Shown here: piece after piece, positions 44,380 through 52,011 of the stretch | Layout of the letters: each line of letters starts with the position of its first letter | Position numbering within the stretch: the stretch's first letter is position 1 | NCBI RefSeq assembly: GCF_044923475.1 | Contig: NZ_CP137338.1 | Span: forward strand, 1,302,001-1,366,000 | Length of the DNA: 64,000 bases | Source of the DNA: JAAURS01 sp044923475 | GTDB taxonomy: Bacteria > Cyanobacteriota > Cyanobacteriia > Thermosynechococcales > Thermosynechococcaceae | Reading direction: 5' to 3' | Position numbers and translations under genes: made by a program | The notes under the pieces: generated by a model | What the model was told of the DNA's origin: nothing | Database searches by the model: none | Seen by the model: the letters and a program-made list of their open reading frames with translations, nothing else

Positions 44380-45033
44380 ATGAGAAAGCCAGAAACCATT
44401 AAAGCGTTAGAAGAACTGGGACGTGTCCAACTGTCAAAAAGTTTTTTCATGCGCGAGTTTCTCTATTCTGAAATCTCTCAAGTAAAGAAAATCCCAAATA
44501 TCCCAGATGACCCAGAACTAGCAATTCTTGCAGGAAAGAATTTATGCGAACATGTTTTAGAGCCAATTCAGCATGCACTAGGTCGCATTAGTATTCGCTC
44601 TGCCTTTCGTTCTTGTGAAGTTAACCAAATAGGTTCGGAAACAAAAGAAAACTGTTCAACCAATGATAAGAACTATGCAGAGCATATTTGGGATGCCAAA
44701 GATAAACATGGATTCATGGGAGCAACTGCCTGCATTATTGTGACCTCATTTATTCCGTACTATGAACAAACTAACGATTGGATTACATTAGCTTGGTGGA
44801 TTCATGACCATATCAACGCCTATGCAAATATGACTTTTTTCCCAATATATGCAGCTTTTAATATTAATTGGAATGAGAATCTAGAATATGAAAAGTTTAT
44901 TTATAGCTATGTTGAAAATCCACATTCTGGAAAAAGCAGTGGGTATTTAACAAAGAAAGGTATGGAAAACTTTGAAGGATCTCATGAGGATTTTTATCGA
45001 GAATGGATCGGTCAGATCCACCCAGTTAGCTAA
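44380..45033 (+). CDS. unknown protein, possible peptidase M15-like fold
   Basis: 217 residues, AT-rich codons unlike the suf genes. The first 100 residues resemble M15-type D-Ala-D-Ala peptidases: LCEHVLEPIQHALGRISIRSAFRSCEVNQIG has the LEPIR..LG.I.I.S.YRS..VN pattern. Later motifs AEHIWDAKDKHGFMGA and WWIHDHINAY could supply metal ligands, but the usual SxHxxGxAxD is distorted. No signal peptide is visible, odd for a wall enzyme. It may be a phage-derived or effector-like relative. Lies between the toxin and sufS. Confidence 0.4.
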   Translation: MRKPETIKALEELGRVQLSKSFFMREFLYSEISQVKKIPNIPDDPELAILAGKNLCEHVLEPIQHALGRISIRSAFRSCEVNQIGSETKENCSTNDKNYAEHIWDAKDKHGFMGATACIIVTSFIPYYEQTNDWITLAWWIHDHINAYANMTFFPIYAAFNINWNENLEYEKFIYSYVENPHSGKSSGYLTKKGMENFEGSHEDFYREWIGQIHPVS

Positions 45034-45095
45034 TGCACAGTCAATTGTTTTAGCTTGCTTCTCTAGATTTACTTAGCACTTCTGCGGAACTTACT

Positions 45096-46346
45096 ATGAT
45101 TGCTACTCAAGAAAAAACTTTAGCTGATGAACGCCGCCTAGACTTCCCGATTTTGTATCAGGAAGTCAACGGGAAGCCTCTGGTGTATCTCGATAACGCC
45201 GCCACCTCCCAGAAGCCCTTGGCGGTTTTAGAAGCCATCCAGCACTATTATCGCCGTGATAACGCCAACGTCCATCGCGGCGTACATACCCTTAGCTCCC
45301 GCGCCACCGATGCTTACGAAGGCGCGCGGGATAAAGTTGCAGCCTTTGTCAATGCGGCATCTCGTCAAGAAATTATCTTCACCCGAAATGCCACCGAAGC
45401 CATTAACCTTGTCGCCTATGCCTGGGGACAAACCACCCTCAAACCTGGGGACGAAATCATTCTTTCGGTGATGGAGCACCACAGCAATCTAGTGCCTTGG
45501 CAAATTGTGGCCCAGCGCACCGGAGCTGTCCTGAAGTTTGTCGGGCTGACAGAAACTCAGGAGTTCGACCTAGCGCAATTCCGATCGCTGGTTTCCGATA
45601 AAACCAAGTTGGTCTCTGTGGTCCATGTGTCCAATACCTTGGGCTGCATCAACCCCGTGGAGGAGATTGTGGCGATCGCCCACCACCACGGCGCAAAAGT
45701 CCTGATCGATGCTTGCCAAAGCGCACCTCACCTGCCCCTGGACGTACAGGCGATCGACTGCGATTGGCTGGTGGCTTCGGGACACAAAATGTGCGGGCCG
45801 ACGGGTGCTGGATTCCTGTACGGAAAGTTAGATACCCTCCGCGCCATGCCACCTTTCCTAGGTGGGGGGGAGATGATCGTGGATGTGTTTCTCGATTGCT
45901 CTACTTATGCGGACTTGCCCAATCGATTTGAGGCGGGAACGCCTGCCATTGGCGAGGCGATCGCCCTGGGTGCTGCCGTTGACTACCTGACGAATATCGG
46001 CATGGACAAAATCCATGACTACGAACAGGAGTTGACCGCTCATTTATTCCATCGCTTAGCTGAAATTCCCGAACTGAAGATTCTTGGCCCTAAGCCCAAA
46101 GCCGATGGGAGCGGTCGCGCTGCTTTAGCGTCTTTTACGGCGGGCGAAGCCCATCCCCACGATCTCTCGACTATTTTGGATGATGCGGGGATTGCGATTC
46201 GGTCTGGACATCACTGTACGCAGCCACTACATCGGATTTTGGATATCTCTTCTTCTGCGCGGGCTAGTCTGTATTTTTACAACACTCGTGAGGAGATTGA
46301 TGTGTTTGTAAAGGAGCTGAAAGAGGCGATCGCATTTTTTGGATGA
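45096..46346 (+). CDS. sufS: SufS cysteine desulfurase
   Basis: PLP enzyme that takes sulfur from cysteine as a protein persulfide for SufBCD. Features: DFPILYQEVNGKPLVYLDNAATSQKP, VHRGVHTLS, the PLP lysine in VASGHKMCGPTGAGFLYG, and the active Cys in RSGHHCTQPLH. Length 416 normal for type II. It is separated from sufD by the toxin-antitoxin pair and the 44380 gene, whereas sufS usually follows sufD. Confidence 0.97.
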   Translation: MIATQEKTLADERRLDFPILYQEVNGKPLVYLDNAATSQKPLAVLEAIQHYYRRDNANVHRGVHTLSSRATDAYEGARDKVAAFVNAASRQEIIFTRNATEAINLVAYAWGQTTLKPGDEIILSVMEHHSNLVPWQIVAQRTGAVLKFVGLTETQEFDLAQFRSLVSDKTKLVSVVHVSNTLGCINPVEEIVAIAHHHGAKVLIDACQSAPHLPLDVQAIDCDWLVASGHKMCGPTGAGFLYGKLDTLRAMPPFLGGGEMIVDVFLDCSTYADLPNRFEAGTPAIGEAIALGAAVDYLTNIGMDKIHDYEQELTAHLFHRLAEIPELKILGPKPKADGSGRAALASFTAGEAHPHDLSTILDDAGIAIRSGHHCTQPLHRILDISSSARASLYFYNTREEIDVFVKELKEAIAFFG

Positions 46347-46371
46347 TGCTTGGGGTGGGCGGCATCTCAAT

Positions 46372-46704
46372 CTATAAAAATTCGACTTGTCCTCGCATTT
46401 CTTCTGGCGTCAACACTTCGTAAATTAAAGCGAGCTGTTTTACAATGTCTCCCACGGATTTAGCATCTTTTCGGCAATAGGCAATACCAGGATGATTGGT
46501 TTGAACGCTGGCGATTTTGAGAAAGTCGTCATCGTGAGTTACGATAACTCGTCCTTCAGCCTGAGCAAACTCCAATTGAGCTTCGTCGCTTTGTCCTAAA
46601 AGTTTTGTTTCTGGGGTAGTAGAGACTTCTATCTCCATGCGACGAAGGGCTGCTGCGATCGCATTACTGACATTTTCATCTAGGTGAAAACGAATCCGAG
46701 CCAT
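46372..46704 (-). CDS. DUF5615 PIN-like protein (toxin-type)
   Basis: 110 residues with the PIN-like core: FHLDENVSNAIAAALRRMEI, LGQSDEAQLEFAQAEGRVIVTHDDDFLK and the spaced Asp residues of a metal site. DUF5615 proteins are usually paired with DUF433 antitoxins, as here (start overlaps the DUF433 gene by about 29 bases). RNase activity is inferred. Confidence 0.88.
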   Translation of the reverse strand: MARIRFHLDENVSNAIAAALRRMEIEVSTTPETKLLGQSDEAQLEFAQAEGRVIVTHDDDFLKIASVQTNHPGIAYCRKDAKSVGDIVKQLALIYEVLTPEEMRGQVEFL

Positions 46705-47038
46705 CGTTTCGTTTTAGCGCCGCCAATTTTTGCTGTAGAGGTGAGGGGTGACTTTCACGAAATTCTTCAGCGAAAGTTTCTGCTTCTGCAATACTTTGCT
46801 CGATTTCGGTCTGGTGATCGTAGTAATAGGACAGCGCGGCGTGCAATGCAGCTAGGGAAAGATCGTATTCCTGAGCGATTTGCTCAAGCGGTTGACTCAT
46901 CTTAAGGTGCATGATTGCGATGTCTGCCACGGTGATCCGCCGTCCGCTAATCCGTGGCTTGCCTCCTCGAACCCCGAGTGTAATTTCAATATGTTGATTT
47001 AAGGTACTGACCATAAAGTTAGACTTGGGTACCGTCAT
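46676..47038 (-). CDS. DUF433 antitoxin-type protein
   Basis: 120 residues. DUF433 core: HIEITLGVRGGKPRISGRRITVADIAIMHL then QIAQEYDLSLAALHAALSYYYDH, a helix-turn-helix-like fold, with a C-terminal helical extension. Overlaps the DUF5615 gene on its 3' side. Met9 (47014) is a possible shorter start. Likely DNA-binding antitoxin. Confidence 0.88.
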   Translation of the reverse strand: MTVPKSNFMVSTLNQHIEITLGVRGGKPRISGRRITVADIAIMHLKMSQPLEQIAQEYDLSLAALHAALSYYYDHQTEIEQSIAEAETFAEEFRESHPSPLQQKLAALKRNDGSDSFSPR

Positions 47039-47173
47039 TTTGAGTCTAGCTTAAAGCGGCTTATGTTGTGATAATTTGCGGCGATCGCGTTTTTGGGGTG
47101 ATGCTTGGGGTGAGCTAATGGGGTAATGGATTGGGGTGCGATCGCCGTCTCAGTTCCTGCCTTTGGCTTACGC

Positions 47174-47512
47174 CTACTCTTCCTGAACAATCTGCTGCAT
47201 TTGCTCCAATAGTTCTGGCACTTTATTTTGCACGATGTCCCAAAGGGTCTCATTCTCAAGGCTAAAGTAGGCGTGGGCTAAGATATCGCGGAGGCCAGCG
47301 ATTTTGCGCCATTCTACGGCTGGATATCGATCGCGGACTTCGGGAGGAATTTGTTTGACGGCTTCGCCGATAATCTGTAGGTTCCGAACGACTGCATCGT
47401 AGGTGCGTTCGTCTGCCACAAAGTCTTCAAGGGACATGTTGAGGGTGTAGCGTTGCACTTTGGCGCAGCTTGTACGGATGTCTTCAAGGTAAAGCTGAAG
47501 GCTACGCGACAC
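47174..47512 (-). CDS. hepT: HepT-like ribonuclease toxin (DUF86)
   Basis: 112-residue helical protein with the RX4-6HXY catalytic motif in LRDILAHAYFSLE (Arg and His-Ala-Tyr). HEPN-superfamily RNase, neutralised by MNT nucleotidyltransferases by adding nucleotides to its Tyr. Overlaps mntA by 11 bases. Third gene of the NACHT-mntA-hepT series. Confidence 0.9.
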   Translation of the reverse strand: MSRSLQLYLEDIRTSCAKVQRYTLNMSLEDFVADERTYDAVVRNLQIIGEAVKQIPPEVRDRYPAVEWRKIAGLRDILAHAYFSLENETLWDIVQNKVPELLEQMQQIVQEE

Positions 47513-47834
47513 GAATGGCTTCCTTTTCGACGGCTTGTCGGATTTGGGGTTTCAGCATTTTATGACTCACTAAGTCTACGCTTTGACCGAGGCGATCTTC
47601 GAGGTAGAACTTAAGATCCATGTAGCGATCGAAGGTTGGAGGTTCTGAGAATTCGACGAGGATGTCTATATCGCTTTCGGGATGTGCTTCATCACGGGCA
47701 ACGGAGCCAAAAATCGCTAGAGATTTGACCCCAAAACTCTTGAGGGAATGTTCGTGTTTTTGCAGGATCGATATTGCTTTGTCTCGTTTCATGGCACTCA
47801 TTGCTTCTTGACAGGGTGATCCTCTAAGAATCAT
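47502..47834 (-). CDS. mntA: MNT-type nucleotidyltransferase antitoxin
   Basis: 110 residues with the minimal nucleotidyltransferase motif GSVARDEAHPESDIDILVEF (GSX10DXD). Partner antitoxin of HepT. ATG 47834 overlaps the NACHT stop by 4 bases (ATGA); Met12 (47801) or Met15 (47792) are alternatives nearer the conserved core. The overlap with the NACHT gene suggests coupled translation. Confidence 0.9.
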   Translation of the reverse strand: MILRGSPCQEAMSAMKRDKAISILQKHEHSLKSFGVKSLAIFGSVARDEAHPESDIDILVEFSEPPTFDRYMDLKFYLEDRLGQSVDLVSHKMLKPQIRQAVEKEAIRVA

Positions 47835-50191
47835 TTCTTTTTTGCTAACTTCCGTTTTTTGATTTCAGAAATAGGCAATAACAGTGTATCTTCAATTTCT
47901 GTACGGACGCTGCGCTCAACATAACAGTTGCTGTTGAGACAGTTAACTAAGAGTAAATTGATGTCAAGGTATTGCTGTAATAACGCAATTTGATTTGAAG
48001 TGAATTTCCAATCATGCCCAATATTGAGGAATTTGATCATCGTAGCTCTAAGTACTTTCGCCCAAGCTTGCCCCTCAGCCTCCCACCATGACTTGAATTG
48101 ATCGCTATTTTTTAATACAACGGCTCTAAGCTGTTGAAGCTGCTGGTTCAATTCACTATCTCTGTCAAAGTGCAAGGCTAGTTCGAAAGCGAAACTTAAA
48201 TCTCTTGCGCGGTCGGTCTTATGTCTGTAGGTGCCATTAGGAGTATGAATTATGCAGGCAATACTATGAGTGCGATCAGTTTCAACGGTCTGGGTACTGG
48301 CCAGAATCATGGCAAGTTGATAGTCAAGAGTAAGATCACCATAGCGGTAGAGGCAGACATCATGTTCGAGGGCACCTGCGAGAGCGTAAGGGAGGCCAAA
48401 GGTGCCTTCGCGAGTACGAGCGAGGGTAAAGGCAAGTGAAAAGTAATAGGCTCTGACTGCTGCAGATTTATAGGGTACCTCCACAGTATTTGTTTTTTGC
48501 TGAACCCACTCTAGAAATTTCTGCAATATATCTTCTTGCGTTAGCAATGTATCAATTTTCTGTTTCATGAGCTGCAATAGGCAATCCGCACTTGGCAATA
48601 TCTCTGCCACCAGCAGAAGTACTTCGCGCCAGCGTTTGTCAGTCACCCGTTGTGCCAACATCTGTAAAGTTTCGTCTTCTACAGAATAAGGATTACAACT
48701 GGCTGCTATTTTCCGCGCCGTAAAGTATTCCTGAAACGTCAAATGCGAGAATGAGTAAATTCCTTGAGAGCGCCCGATTAAAAGGCCATGTTGACCCTCA
48801 ATTGACCTCAGAACCGCTTCACTATCAATATCAAGCTGTTTAACATCAGTATCGACACTCGGTAAATTTTTAATGTATTGACTGATATGCCGCTTGGCAA
48901 TCTCTTCTCCAAAAAAGTATCGCCCCTCCTCAAAGGTTTGGTAAGCCAGTTGACTTAGTAAATCCTCTTTGCGATCTGGTGTAAGCTGTCGATAAACGAT
49001 ATCGCGGTCAATCCCACGTTTTGCATCCCACCCTTTGAGCAACACGTTCAGACCTTCCTTGTAAAGCCCAGCACGACTATCAGAAAAATAACCTGTCTCT
49101 TCAAATCCTAAACATAGAAGGGTTAGGAGCAACGGATTAGTTGCCAGTTCCCGGATTCGGGGTCTTTCATTAAGTTTGCGCAAAAAGGATTCCGTTCGTT
49201 CTGGGTTTCTGAGTTCAAACCATTTTGTTACAAATACCGCAATCTGCTGATCGTCAAAATCGGCAATTTCTACTTCTGTAAATTGTTCGAGCTTGAACTC
49301 CTGAGTCGCAATCCGGCAAGTCAACACATAAAAATTCTTGTAAAACTGCTCGGAAAAGCGACGAATATCTTCAATCACACGAGAGCAGTCCGCTTTTTCA
49401 ACCTCATCCAACCCATCCAGCAAAACTAAAGCGCGCCCTTCATAAAGCAAAGTCTTAGCTTTACTCTCAGCATCTTTTACCCTGCACTCAGCTAATTGAT
49501 TAGCAATGTAAGCAAACAACCCTGGATGTTCTTGGTTTTCAGCAAACTGCTTCAACGGTACAAAAATAGGCACCAAACTCGGATGAAATGTTCCCAAATT
49601 ACACTGGGTCACTATCCGTTTCAAAAACGTGGTTTTTCCAGCTCCTGGCTTGCCTAATACAATCATTTTCTTGAACCGATCCACCGCATCTAAACCAGGC
49701 ACACGCTCCACTTTCCGTAAATCGCTAAAGCCAAAACGGTCAAAATCTTCTTCTAGACAGTTTGCTTCCAATTCCTTTAAGGCAAGACGTTTATGTCCAG
49801 TAATTTTTTCCAGAATATTGACATCTGTATAAATATCTCCCAAGCCAATAGGCCGAGTCATACTCAAAACATTCATCCAGCCGCATCGTTCATGAATCCA
49901 GGGCTTAATCTGTGCCCGTACCTGCCGCACTAGTTCGTCAATCTCTAGAACTTCTCCAGCCTCTTCTTCTTGACCAGCCTCCGCAATCTCATGCTCCGCT
50001 AGACCAAGCTGAGTACAAATTTCTAAAAATACTTCCGCATCAATTGGATTTCCCTGAGATAAACTCCAGATGGTCTGCCGCGAACATCCTGCTACATCTG
50101 CCAGAAACTTCTGCGACCATCTCTTGCGTTTCAGCGTTGCTCTTAGAGTTGCGATACCCGATGGAGATGCCTTAAGAGATCGTCTTGCCAT
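47831..50191 (-). CDS. HTH-NACHT NTPase, antiphage-defence candidate
   Basis: 786 residues. A helix-turn-helix occupies about 16-57 (KRKRWSQKFLADVAGCSRQTIWSLSQG). A NACHT NTPase follows: Walker A VLGKPGAGKTTFLKR (about 178-192), Walker B RALVLLDGLDEVEKAD (about 253-268), NACHT-specific FYVLTCRIATQEF and the winged/helical part TNPLLLTLLCL and YSFSHLTFQEYFTARKIAAS. The C-terminal 270 residues are helical with no leucine-rich repeats seen. Bacterial NACHT proteins of this layout have been shown to protect against phage. First gene of an overlapping series with mntA and hepT. ATG 50191. Confidence 0.88.
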   Translation of the reverse strand: MARRSLKASPSGIATLRATLKRKRWSQKFLADVAGCSRQTIWSLSQGNPIDAEVFLEICTQLGLAEHEIAEAGQEEEAGEVLEIDELVRQVRAQIKPWIHERCGWMNVLSMTRPIGLGDIYTDVNILEKITGHKRLALKELEANCLEEDFDRFGFSDLRKVERVPGLDAVDRFKKMIVLGKPGAGKTTFLKRIVTQCNLGTFHPSLVPIFVPLKQFAENQEHPGLFAYIANQLAECRVKDAESKAKTLLYEGRALVLLDGLDEVEKADCSRVIEDIRRFSEQFYKNFYVLTCRIATQEFKLEQFTEVEIADFDDQQIAVFVTKWFELRNPERTESFLRKLNERPRIRELATNPLLLTLLCLGFEETGYFSDSRAGLYKEGLNVLLKGWDAKRGIDRDIVYRQLTPDRKEDLLSQLAYQTFEEGRYFFGEEIAKRHISQYIKNLPSVDTDVKQLDIDSEAVLRSIEGQHGLLIGRSQGIYSFSHLTFQEYFTARKIAASCNPYSVEDETLQMLAQRVTDKRWREVLLLVAEILPSADCLLQLMKQKIDTLLTQEDILQKFLEWVQQKTNTVEVPYKSAAVRAYYFSLAFTLARTREGTFGLPYALAGALEHDVCLYRYGDLTLDYQLAMILASTQTVETDRTHSIACIIHTPNGTYRHKTDRARDLSFAFELALHFDRDSELNQQLQQLRAVVLKNSDQFKSWWEAEGQAWAKVLRATMIKFLNIGHDWKFTSNQIALLQQYLDINLLLVNCLNSNCYVERSVRTEIEDTLLLPISEIKKRKLAKKK

Positions 50192-50229
50192 GCAGTTATA
50201 AATGGATTAAACTGACAACTATTACATCT

Positions 50230-50302
50230 TGACATAAAATGTCAGGCTTTGTAAGCCCAAAAATGTTAAACATCGTCTTTGACACTTTGACACAAAGTCA
50301 AA
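50230..50302. promoter_or_regulatory. palindromic TGACA elements upstream of the NACHT gene
   Basis: TGACAT-AAA-ATGTCA at 50230-50244 is a perfect palindrome; TTTGAC-ACAAA-GTCAAA at 50286-50302 is a second inverted repeat, with extra TTTGACAC at 50278. They stand between the NACHT start (50191) and the plus-strand gene at 50380, and could be operators for the HTH of the NACHT protein. No binding evidence exists here. Confidence 0.45.
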
Positions 50303-50379
50303 CGTGTTTGCTGACAACGGCTTCAGCTTTTTGACCGATAGTTGAAATGTTAATACGCCTTCAAGGAGAGCAACACCCC

Positions 50380-50478
50380 GTGCCAACTGAAACCGAAATT
50401 GCCCTCATCGTCATCCTTATGCTCGTTACAGTTTTCGCTCGTCTAGTTCTAGGTCAACCGCCCACTCCCAAACGATGA
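50380..50478 (+). CDS. 32-residue single-pass membrane protein
   Basis: GTG 50380, with AAGGAG at 50363-50368, opens a 32-codon frame: MPTETEIALIVILMLVTVF, then ARLVLGQPPTPKR and TGA. One membrane helix (about 7-24) with an acidic N terminus and Pro/Lys/Arg C terminus. The layout is like the small single-helix subunits of photosynthetic complexes, but no match to PsaM, PsbT or Ndh small subunits is clear. Function unknown. It stops 3 bases before the extended UPF0175 frame. Confidence 0.5.
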   Translation: MPTETEIALIVILMLVTVFARLVLGQPPTPKR

Positions 50479-50616
50479 TCCATGAGGATGCGATCGCTTT
50501 GCAGGGGAAAGGGCGATCGCACGTCCAACTTTGGCGAGTTAGAGCTTGGCGATCGCGCCCCAAAAAACACTCCAACCCCATCCATGCCTTATGCTAAAAA
50601 TATCGCGTGCATGAGA

Positions 50617-50895
50617 ATGGATTATCTAATGCGCCAGTACCTAGAACCCCTAAGCTTACAAATCTCCCCCAACTCCCTCAGTCAAGGTGAACCAGCCATT
50701 CGACAGGCGATCGCCCTGCAACTCTACGCTCAAAATATATTTACCCTTGGCCAAGCGAGACGATTAGCAGACCTATCCGTCTGGGAATTTCAGCAACTGT
50801 TAGCCCAATACAAAATTCAGCGTCATTATGACGAAACTGACTTAGAGCAAGATATCAACTCAGCGGTCAGCCATCTGCTAACGGTTGACCGCTGA
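50617..50895 (+). CDS. UPF0175 family antitoxin-like protein
   Basis: About 92 residues with the UPF0175 core: GEPAIRQAIALQLYAQNIFTLGQARRLADLSVWEFQQLLAQ, cited as AIRQAIALQLYAQN and LGQARRLADLSVWEFQQLL, then YDETDLEQDI. The frame is open from 50482, but the upstream part contains three HIP1-like octamers and looks non-coding, so a start at ATG 50617 (or 50629) is preferred. UPF0175 proteins usually pair with PIN toxins; no toxin is adjacent. Confidence 0.75.
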   Translation: MDYLMRQYLEPLSLQISPNSLSQGEPAIRQAIALQLYAQNIFTLGQARRLADLSVWEFQQLLAQYKIQRHYDETDLEQDINSAVSHLLTVDR

Positions 50896-50904
50896 AACCT
50901 TTAA

Positions 50905-51180
50905 CTAGGATGAGGTGCGGGTGAATAAGCCCCATATAAAAATCGCCACGAGCGCACCCACAACGGCCAGTGCAATACTCGGCACGCTAAAGGCATTAGA
51001 GGCAGCTAGCGCAAATTTTCTTTCGAAAACAAGGCTGTGGAGCAGTCCACCCAAAAAAGCCCCCACAACACCCAAAATCATCGTACCCAAAATACCGCCC
51101 CCTTGGGTGCCGGGATAGATGAGCTTGGCGATCGCACCTGCAACCAACCCTAAAATAATCCAAGCAATTAGATTAAACAT
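50905..51180 (-). CDS. GlsB/YeaQ/YmgE family stress membrane protein
   Basis: 91 residues, mostly hydrophobic: LIAWIILGLVAGAIAKLIYPGTQGGGILGTMILGVVGAFLGGLL, cited by GLVAGAIAKLIYPG and GTMILGVVGAFLGG, the family signature, then a third helix near the C terminus. Small inner-membrane protein of the transglycosylase-associated/GlsB group, induced in stress in other bacteria. Convergent with the UPF0175 gene. Confidence 0.93.
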   Translation of the reverse strand: MFNLIAWIILGLVAGAIAKLIYPGTQGGGILGTMILGVVGAFLGGLLHSLVFERKFALAASNAFSVPSIALAVVGALVAIFIWGLFTRTSS

Positions 51181-51440
51181 GGGAAAAATTCTCCTAAATC
51201 ACTTAGGCAACAATCCCCCCTAATGTCTGTGCTTAGATTATATTTGGAAACTCTTAAATAACAAAGCATCGAGCATTCTGAAGTCTATAGGCGCGCAATC
51301 GATCGCCCTAGATGCGGCCATTAACAACCTGCTATCCCGATGGGCGTCAGCTCCACCACTCGGCGTTAAGGTTTGAGAAACCTTGCCGTATCGGTTCGCG
51401 TATGATGCTTAAATTGAAGCAAATCAATGAGGATCTCTAT

Positions 51441-51797
51441 ATGGGCTGGACTAAAGCATGTGCTGTCGATGCTCTAGCACCGGGCGCTCGACAGGTGGTT
51501 AAAGTCGGCGATCGCAAAATTCTGTTGCTCAATCAAGCTGGCACGCTCCATGCCGTAGACAATGCCTGTCCCCACCTCAAGCTGCCGATGCAGAAAGGAA
51601 AAATAGAAGGGTGTACCATCGTTTGCCCTTGGCATCGCAGCAGCTTCGATCTTAACTCTGGAGAGGTCGCGAACTGGACGCCGTTCCCCCCCGTGGTCGG
51701 AAAAGTATTGGGGAGCATGTCAAAGCCCAAGGCTCTCGCCGTTTTTCCCACCCGCATTGAGGATGGCAATATCTGGATTGAAGTGGAGGGAGCGTAG
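51441..51797 (+). CDS. Rieske [2Fe-2S] domain protein
   Basis: 118 residues. The Rieske ligands are visible: CPHLKLPMQKG (C-P-H) and CTIVCPWHRSSFDL (C-P-W-H), the small ferredoxin type. ATG 51441 is chosen for GAGG at 51429-51432 with 8 bases spacing; the frame is open from 51312 and Met at 51402 lacks a Shine-Dalgarno. Likely an electron carrier for an oxygenase or nitrite-reductase-type partner that is not in the window. Confidence 0.88.
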   Translation: MGWTKACAVDALAPGARQVVKVGDRKILLLNQAGTLHAVDNACPHLKLPMQKGKIEGCTIVCPWHRSSFDLNSGEVANWTPFPPVVGKVLGSMSKPKALAVFPTRIEDGNIWIEVEGA

Positions 51798-52011
51798 GCG
51801 CGGCTGCGGCCAATCGGGGTCAAAGGCACGAAATAGGGCAACGGTAGGGGCGACGGTGGATTTTTCAATCGTCGTCCGATGGGCGTTGCCGCTGCGGTTG
51901 ATACCCATTTGACAATGCTTTCGATTAATTTTATCTACCATAGAAATGTGGCTGTTTTCAGTCGCCTTGACTGCTCGAGACATCACGGTCAACTTTGGCA
52001 AAGGTATAGCA

